The notes below the pieces were generated by a model. The model was not told where the DNA came from, ran no database searches, and saw only the letters and a program-made list of their open reading frames with translations. From Phocoena phocoena (Eukaryota; Chordata; Mammalia; Artiodactyla; Phocoenidae), in the NCBI RefSeq assembly GCF_963924675.1, contig NC_089236.1:32511319-32575318 (forward strand): DNA of 64,000 nucleotides. Reading direction: 5' to 3'. Position 1 is the first letter of the stretch, and each line of letters starts with the position of its first letter. Made by a program: the position numbers and the translations under genes. This document shows, piece by piece, positions 58,706 to 64,000 of this stretch.

Positions 58706-59704
58706 AAAGTCTTCTTTCAACCTTCAAAATGTAGGCTCCACTATTATGCAATCCTTCCCATCTTCATCCTTTTTCTGTCTCTCACTCACTCTGTTACTCA
58801 CCTGTGTCCATTCCTAAGGCTCAGTCCTTGACTTGCATTCTCCAGCTTTGAAGATTTCCTGCAGGTAACTCATCTGCTTATGCAGTGTTAGCAAGTCTTT
58901 GTGAGGGTATCAACACAGAGCTCTAGACTTGGCTTCTCCCCTCGCACCTTGATCAGCTCTCTAACTCTCCCCATTCCTTGCAGCCAAACCATGTCGGCTC
59001 AAAGCGGCTACAAAGTCCTTTCGATTCTTTCTTCTCTCTAACATTTGTCACTTTGACTCCATACAAACTGCTCAGACCTGTCATTTTCCTGCTCAAAAAC
59101 CTCAGTTTTTGAGTCCAAGTTCTTGGTCTGGCATCAGACTCTCAATATACTTATTCCCTATCTGGTCCTTTATTTTTAACCAGGCCAGGTGATTCACTAA
59201 CACTGATTCACCAACACCCAAATATGGTATGATTTTATTAAAATGCGTTAATAAAAACTTTGATTACCTTGACTTACTATTTTCTACAAACTATAGAAAA
59301 TCTTTAGATTTCAAATGCGCTGTATTAAGTAAAGAAATGAGATAATGCCCTGTACTCATTAGCAGATGCTTTCATTTATTTACTGTTGTTAAACTTTGCT
59401 TGATTAAGCAAGGGAAAGAAATCTAATTAATAAGTAACTCTCCACTGCTAAGGAGTAAATAATCCAATCAAGATTGAGCCTAACCCTTCACATCTAACGC
59501 AACAACCTTCAAACCTGTGATGATCAAATAGCTCCTTTTGATGACAGATAACATATTAGGGAGAAGATGAGAAGGATAACTCCTTCTAGCTACAGATAGA
59601 GCTTTAGCAATTGGCATACTAAGTCCTACTTATTTGGGTGACAACCGCAGACCCGATTTTGCTCAATGTACACTAATTGTTCTATGCAAGCCTAAACATA
59701 AGCA
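58706..59704. other. No gene seen
   Basis: About 1 kb, C/T-rich between 58740 and 59200 (possibly diverged L2), otherwise AT-rich. Confidence 0.35.
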
Positions 59705-59995
59705 TGTCTGTTCATTCAACACATTCTTACTAAATATCCATGTGTCGGGCACCAACCCGTGGAAGAACTGGGGTTACAGCAGTAAACAAGCCAGAAACCC
59801 TCCTTTATTGTCTTGTCTGCACCCTGATGGGACTCAGGAGTAGTGTGGCAGACACTGAATAAGAACATTTTAAGGCAAACGTGTGTTGCATAATAGGAAA
59901 AACCAGGGTGCTAGTAAGAGCATATAGGTGCTTATAAGAGCATACAGTTTTACAGGGTTCAGACTAAGGTTCAGAAAAGACCTCCTGGGAAAGTG
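59705..59995 (-). repeat. L2 LINE remnant
   Basis: GTTCATTCAACACATTCTTACTAAATATCC, GGGGTTACAGCAGTAAACAAGCC, then AAAAGACCTCCTGGGAAAG match antisense L2 3' sequence. Confidence 0.7.
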
Positions 59996-60024
59996 TGTGC
60001 ATGCTGCTTCTGCTTCTTCACTCA

Positions 60025-60325
60025 CGCTTGCCCTCAGGGTTTTGCCTCATTTCTACTTATCCTTCAAAACTTAGCTTTGATTTCAGGTCCTTCTAGAAGC
60101 CAAGTTTGAATTGTCCTCGTAAAGTCTGGATTGGTCTTTCAGACTTCTTGGTGTTCCAAAAGCTCTGTGCATTACCGCTATCTTGGCATTAATCAGATAT
60201 ATGAGAATTGTTGCTCATCTGTCTCTCAACTGGATAGTGGATTCTTAGAGGGAATCACTACATATTAAGTGCCCAGCAAGTGCTTAATACATTTTGCTAA
60301 ATAAATGAATGAGTGAAGGTTTAGC
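60025..60325 (+). repeat. L2 LINE 3'-end remnant
   Basis: TTATCCTTCAAAACTTAGC, AACTGGATAGTGGATTCTTAGAGGG, AAGTGCCCAGCAAGTGCTTAATACATTTTG and AATGAATGAGTGAA follow the sense L2 3' end. It is arranged tail-to-head with the L2 piece at 59705-59995. Confidence 0.75.
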
Positions 60326-60590
60326 AAGGAAAAATACCAAATAATTAATTTCTTCCTAGGTCTTAACAGACAAAGCAAAAGATAAAACAGGGAAAGGTTT
60401 TAACCAAAGTATTTTGGGTAGAGATTTGGAGCACAACACAAGGGCTGAATTATTCAGTGTGTACAATTTCTGGAGTTAGAATATTGTACTTTTGAGGTCA
60501 TCTTTTGTCAAAATATATTCTGTGATATTTTAGCCCCAAGGTCTCACAGGATACTTTATCAGGATTTTCTCATTCTGCAATAAAAGATGA

Positions 60591-60591
60591 T

Positions 60592-60626
<35 letters not shown>

Positions 60627-60634
60627 TATATAGT
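60591..60634. repeat. (TC)n(AC)n(TA)n compound microsatellite
   Basis: GATCTCTCTC.. run followed by TACACACACACACATATATA. Confidence 0.95.
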
Positions 60635-60992
60635 CTAAGTCTATATTTATAATCTAAAATTTCCATGATCTTTCTAACAGAGTATAAACTTATTAGATTA
60701 ATTTAGATCTTTTAATAGAGAGTTTATTAAAAGAAATAAATAGTGGTCCTCATTCAAGAAGGTGGTTTATCCTTGTAATCCAAGCCTCAGATAAAGAAAA
60801 GAATGCTATCTAGTGGTTCAATCTGAGAACAAGGGAGAAGATAGACCAGAGGCTAGAAAACCTCTGAAAGGGTGTGAGGGTGTATCTCAATAGCTCGAAC
60901 TTATGTCACAAGAGAAAAAAATGTACACACGTGGTTCACCCAGATGATGGGAAGAGGAAAAGATAGGGATTCAAGCAGTTGTATTCAGAGCA

Positions 60993-61258
60993 CGACGTGG
61001 GAGAGAGATTAAGAGCTTGGACTCAAAAGTCAGATGGACCTGGGTTTGAAATTTGGTCATAGGACTGGACACAAACTATCAGACCTGTTCAATCCTTGGT
61101 TATTTTTGACTATAAAATAGAGATAAAAACATTGACTATCTGATAGGATTATTGAGAAGATTAAATGGGATATGTATAAAGCATTTCAACATATTGCTTG
61201 GCTTTTAACTTAAATAACTCAATAAGCAAAGTAACAGTAAATATTAACTTATTATTAT
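60993..61258 (+). repeat. MIR SINE remnant
   Basis: TTAAGAGCTTGGACTCAAAAGTCAGATGGACCTGGGTTTG, TGACTATAAAATAGAGATAA, ATAGGATTATTGAGAAGATTAAATGGG follow the sense MIR order. Confidence 0.85.
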
Positions 61259-64000
61259 TACTATTAATATTATTATTTTATTTAGGATGCAAACAAATTT
61301 AAAATAATTGTAGAAAATCTCACATATCTTTTAAAACTAATGAGATAATATCAACTACTATATATTTTTAGAAAATATAAATATCAGGTGTTAGTTTTGT
61401 TTAAGTACATGAAAGCAAATTAAAAAATAAACGGGGTTTCCATGTTACATTTCAGTTGCATAGTTCAGTTGTAGGGTTAGTACTTTCAGTGAAAACACAC
61501 TAATTTTTAGAAAAAGATTTCAAAATGAACTCTGAAATGTCATCTTTTTCTAAAAAATATGCATGATGCTTGTTGCAATGTCCTTAACCAAATTCTGCAT
61601 TTTTCAATGTCTAGTCAGATAAATCTATCTTTATACATACAACCCTTAAAGATTAGTCTGGTGGTTTGAATTTTTTTCACTTGGTTAGAAGTATAAAGGG
61701 AAAACAAAAGAAATATCAATGAAAATAAGTTTTTAAAATATTTTAATCCACTACATTTTTATTAGAACGGAGAATTTGATCTTTATGGTATATCTCCTTT
61801 GGTTTGCTGTATAATCTACTTGCTTAATTATCACAAAAGCCTTAGAACTTACGATAGTACATTGGCCTTGGTAGAGACAGAAATGTAATGCTCACCTGCT
61901 TTTTTCATCTGGACCAAAAGTATCACAATTTACAATTATAGATGAAACTTTGTAGCCTGGATATTTTACTGACATTACAGTCACAGAAGGACTGTGTTTC
62001 TCAAGGCCAGTACACAAACTTATTTTAAATAATTTCTCCCTGCATAATGGCCAAAATATTTATTTTAAATTAAACACAGCATGGGTATATGTATGCCATT
62101 ACAATCATATCATATCATGGCTGTGGGTCTTTTCTTTAATGACTTACAATGGGGGCTGAGTTGTTTATTTCATATATTGTATTGATAATAATAATTTAAA
62201 AATCTAAGTACCTATATTCAATCAAACAAGAAACATGATGGAAATCAAAACTATATTATGGTTGTGTCACTAAAAAGCTCTGTACTCTAAGAAAGTTTTC
62301 AGCATCTCTGAGTTTCTCTGTCCTCTACAGTTTTTGCCATTATTTAGTATATCACAATGACTCTAAATAATAACCCAAAGCTAGGGATTAATTATCCACA
62401 ATGAATTTTTCTGACTTATTACAATTTTTTCTTCCTATTGTTAGACTACGAAAAGGCAAAACAATAAAAACATACTATTGAAAAAAGTCAAAAGATCTAT
62501 TTAAAATTTTGGTGTAGATTTTTACCTTTTCTCTCATTTATTAAGCATGTATACTTTCCCTTGAGCAGTAAGGATCTACACAGCTATTAAAAGATCATTA
62601 CATTCATGTCTTTTTCTTATTTACCGCATACTCTTTTTTATGTTATCCTAGAAATTCTACTTAAGTTTCTCTACTCAGTCAGACATTAATACTTCTAGAA
62701 CGTAATTCATCTGTATCCAAAACAACTCTCGAAAAAAATCTGTCAAGTATCTTTTCATTTCTAAATCTGGTAAACTTTGGTAACAATCTCACTGAATAAA
62801 CGGCAATCACGATGGATGAATTTGACTTTGACTATGAAAGGTAAGCAGAACCCTGTAATACATAACAGTGAGGGAAAGGGAACCAAAGTAAACAAAACCC
62901 AATCAACACAAAATGGCATCTTGAAGACAGGAAGAGGGCTCCATGAGGTTGCGTGTTCAGGAGCCAGTTAGAGATGTCTGAAAGGAGTCAGTCTCAGATA
63001 AATATTGGAGACTAAGTTAACTCACCTTCTTTTTAGTGATTCTAGCACATCCCGCCACAATAATATCACGTGAAGCTCACCTGTATTAAAGATTTTGCCA
63101 AAATGCTGGTCACAGTGTTTCACACTGTACTGGCAAATACGGTACAGTAAAACAGGTAACAATTCAATATTTCAAATTGTATCTTAATGTAAAGCAAATC
63201 CACTACTTAAAATAGTTCTAAGAAAGCACAATGCTTTTGAAAGGATACACTGGACAACACTGATCAGAAATGTGTGAGATAACTTCAAATAATAATATTA
63301 AAAGTAAAACGTGCACTTGAGACCTGAAAGAAGAATCCTCGACACTACCTCAAGGCAATAATGGAAGGATGGAAAATATGAGTGTACAATCGCATCGCAA
63401 ATATGTACATCCACACATTTTTACTATTTTAGTCATACTGAAACTCGAGAACTTCACAGCAACCTACTAAAATCACAGATCAAGAGGATAAAAGTAGATA
63501 AGGAGAATGTGCAATTTATGAATACAGTTTATTACCATGGTTACAAACTTTCAGAACAGGCTGAGACGCTGGACTGAGACTTCGCCGAATATCTGTTAAA
63601 AAAATATATATAAAAGAATCTTAATATAGAGGTCTGTTCATCTCAGGAAGTATAACAGTATTCGACGTATTTCCAAGGTTAAGTATTTCTGGAAGCAAAG
63701 CAATGCTTCAATACCCTGAAATACTTGAAGCAATAATGTTATGACTTTTACTTCTCATTTAATTATGCTACTGTGAACTCCACTGGGATAAGGTACATAT
63801 GGTTCTTTAGATGAGACCTGTCACACTAATCAGGCTTTTCCAGGTTCAGTGCATTGATCTGTTAATGCGCTACTGACACTGGCCAACTGGAACGCTTCTC
63901 TCTCTGACACTTGCAAGGGAAGGATTAAACAAACTTATAAAACTTCTGAAGAGTTGTTGCCCACAGCTCTACATTCTTGACACATGACTTTAAAAGAATT
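61259..64000. other. No confirmed gene; AT-rich DNA to window end
   Basis: About 2.7 kb with no repeat I can name. It contains a short hairpin (61504-61556) and a CpG-containing segment near 63536-63592 that could be a small minus-strand exon. The last 150 bp are somewhat richer in CpG than the rest. Confidence 0.4.

Noticed and set aside
62810..62846. Possible first coding exon (ATG GATGAATTTGACTTTG.. with donor AAAG/GTAAGC)
   Set aside because: Only about ten codons before the donor, no recognised protein, no promoter signal; one good donor motif in 64 kb is expected by chance.

Overview
This is a mammalian nuclear DNA window, and the repeats point to a cetacean (whale or dolphin). It carries several tRNA-derived CHR-family SINEs, the element typical of cetaceans and hippos, together with young L1 elements of the cetartiodactyl type. 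I see no BovB or Bov-tA sequence, so it is unlikely to be a ruminant. Away from one L1 promoter the DNA is AT-rich and non-coding. I find no cellular protein-coding gene that I can defend; the only intact coding sequences belong to a LINE-1 retrotransposon.

Layout. 1-7531 is a near-complete LINE-1 on the + strand. It has a long CpG-rich 5'UTR (at least 2.37 kb) that holds a 38-bp tandem array and a 270-bp tandem duplication, then intact ORF1 (297 aa), intact ORF2 (1284 aa), a G-rich 3'UTR and a poly(A) tail. 7.5-28 kb is mostly single-copy-looking DNA scattered with old repeats: MIR, L2, MER2-like, a palindromic MITE, old L1 3' ends and microsatellites. One young SINE sits at 17.4 kb. 28.0-34.3 kb is a second, decayed full-length L1 with a different 5'UTR; a SINE is inserted in its ORF2. 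34.3-45 kb holds three more SINEs, MIRs and MER5/MER20-type fragments. 45.3-49.2 kb is an L1 cluster: a 5'-truncated L1 with clean target-site duplications, an older L1 broken by a twin-primed (inverted) L1, and a U2 snRNA fragment fused head-to-head to an L1 3' end. 49.2-64 kb is mostly unique DNA with a Tigger-type MITE, an LTR, a hAT MITE with an 8-bp duplication, a 54-bp-stem hairpin, L2 and MIR.

How the parts relate. The L1 proteins act in cis on their own RNA and in trans on SINE and snRNA transcripts. The SINE copies and the U2-L1 junction are therefore products of the machinery encoded at 2373-7143 and its relatives. Nothing here looks like an undescribed multi-gene system. The most interesting observations are the architecture of the young L1 5'UTR, the U2/L1 inverted junction, the possible 5' transduction on the second L1, and the long hairpin at 56.6 kb. 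Repeat family names rest on recognition by eye, without a database search.
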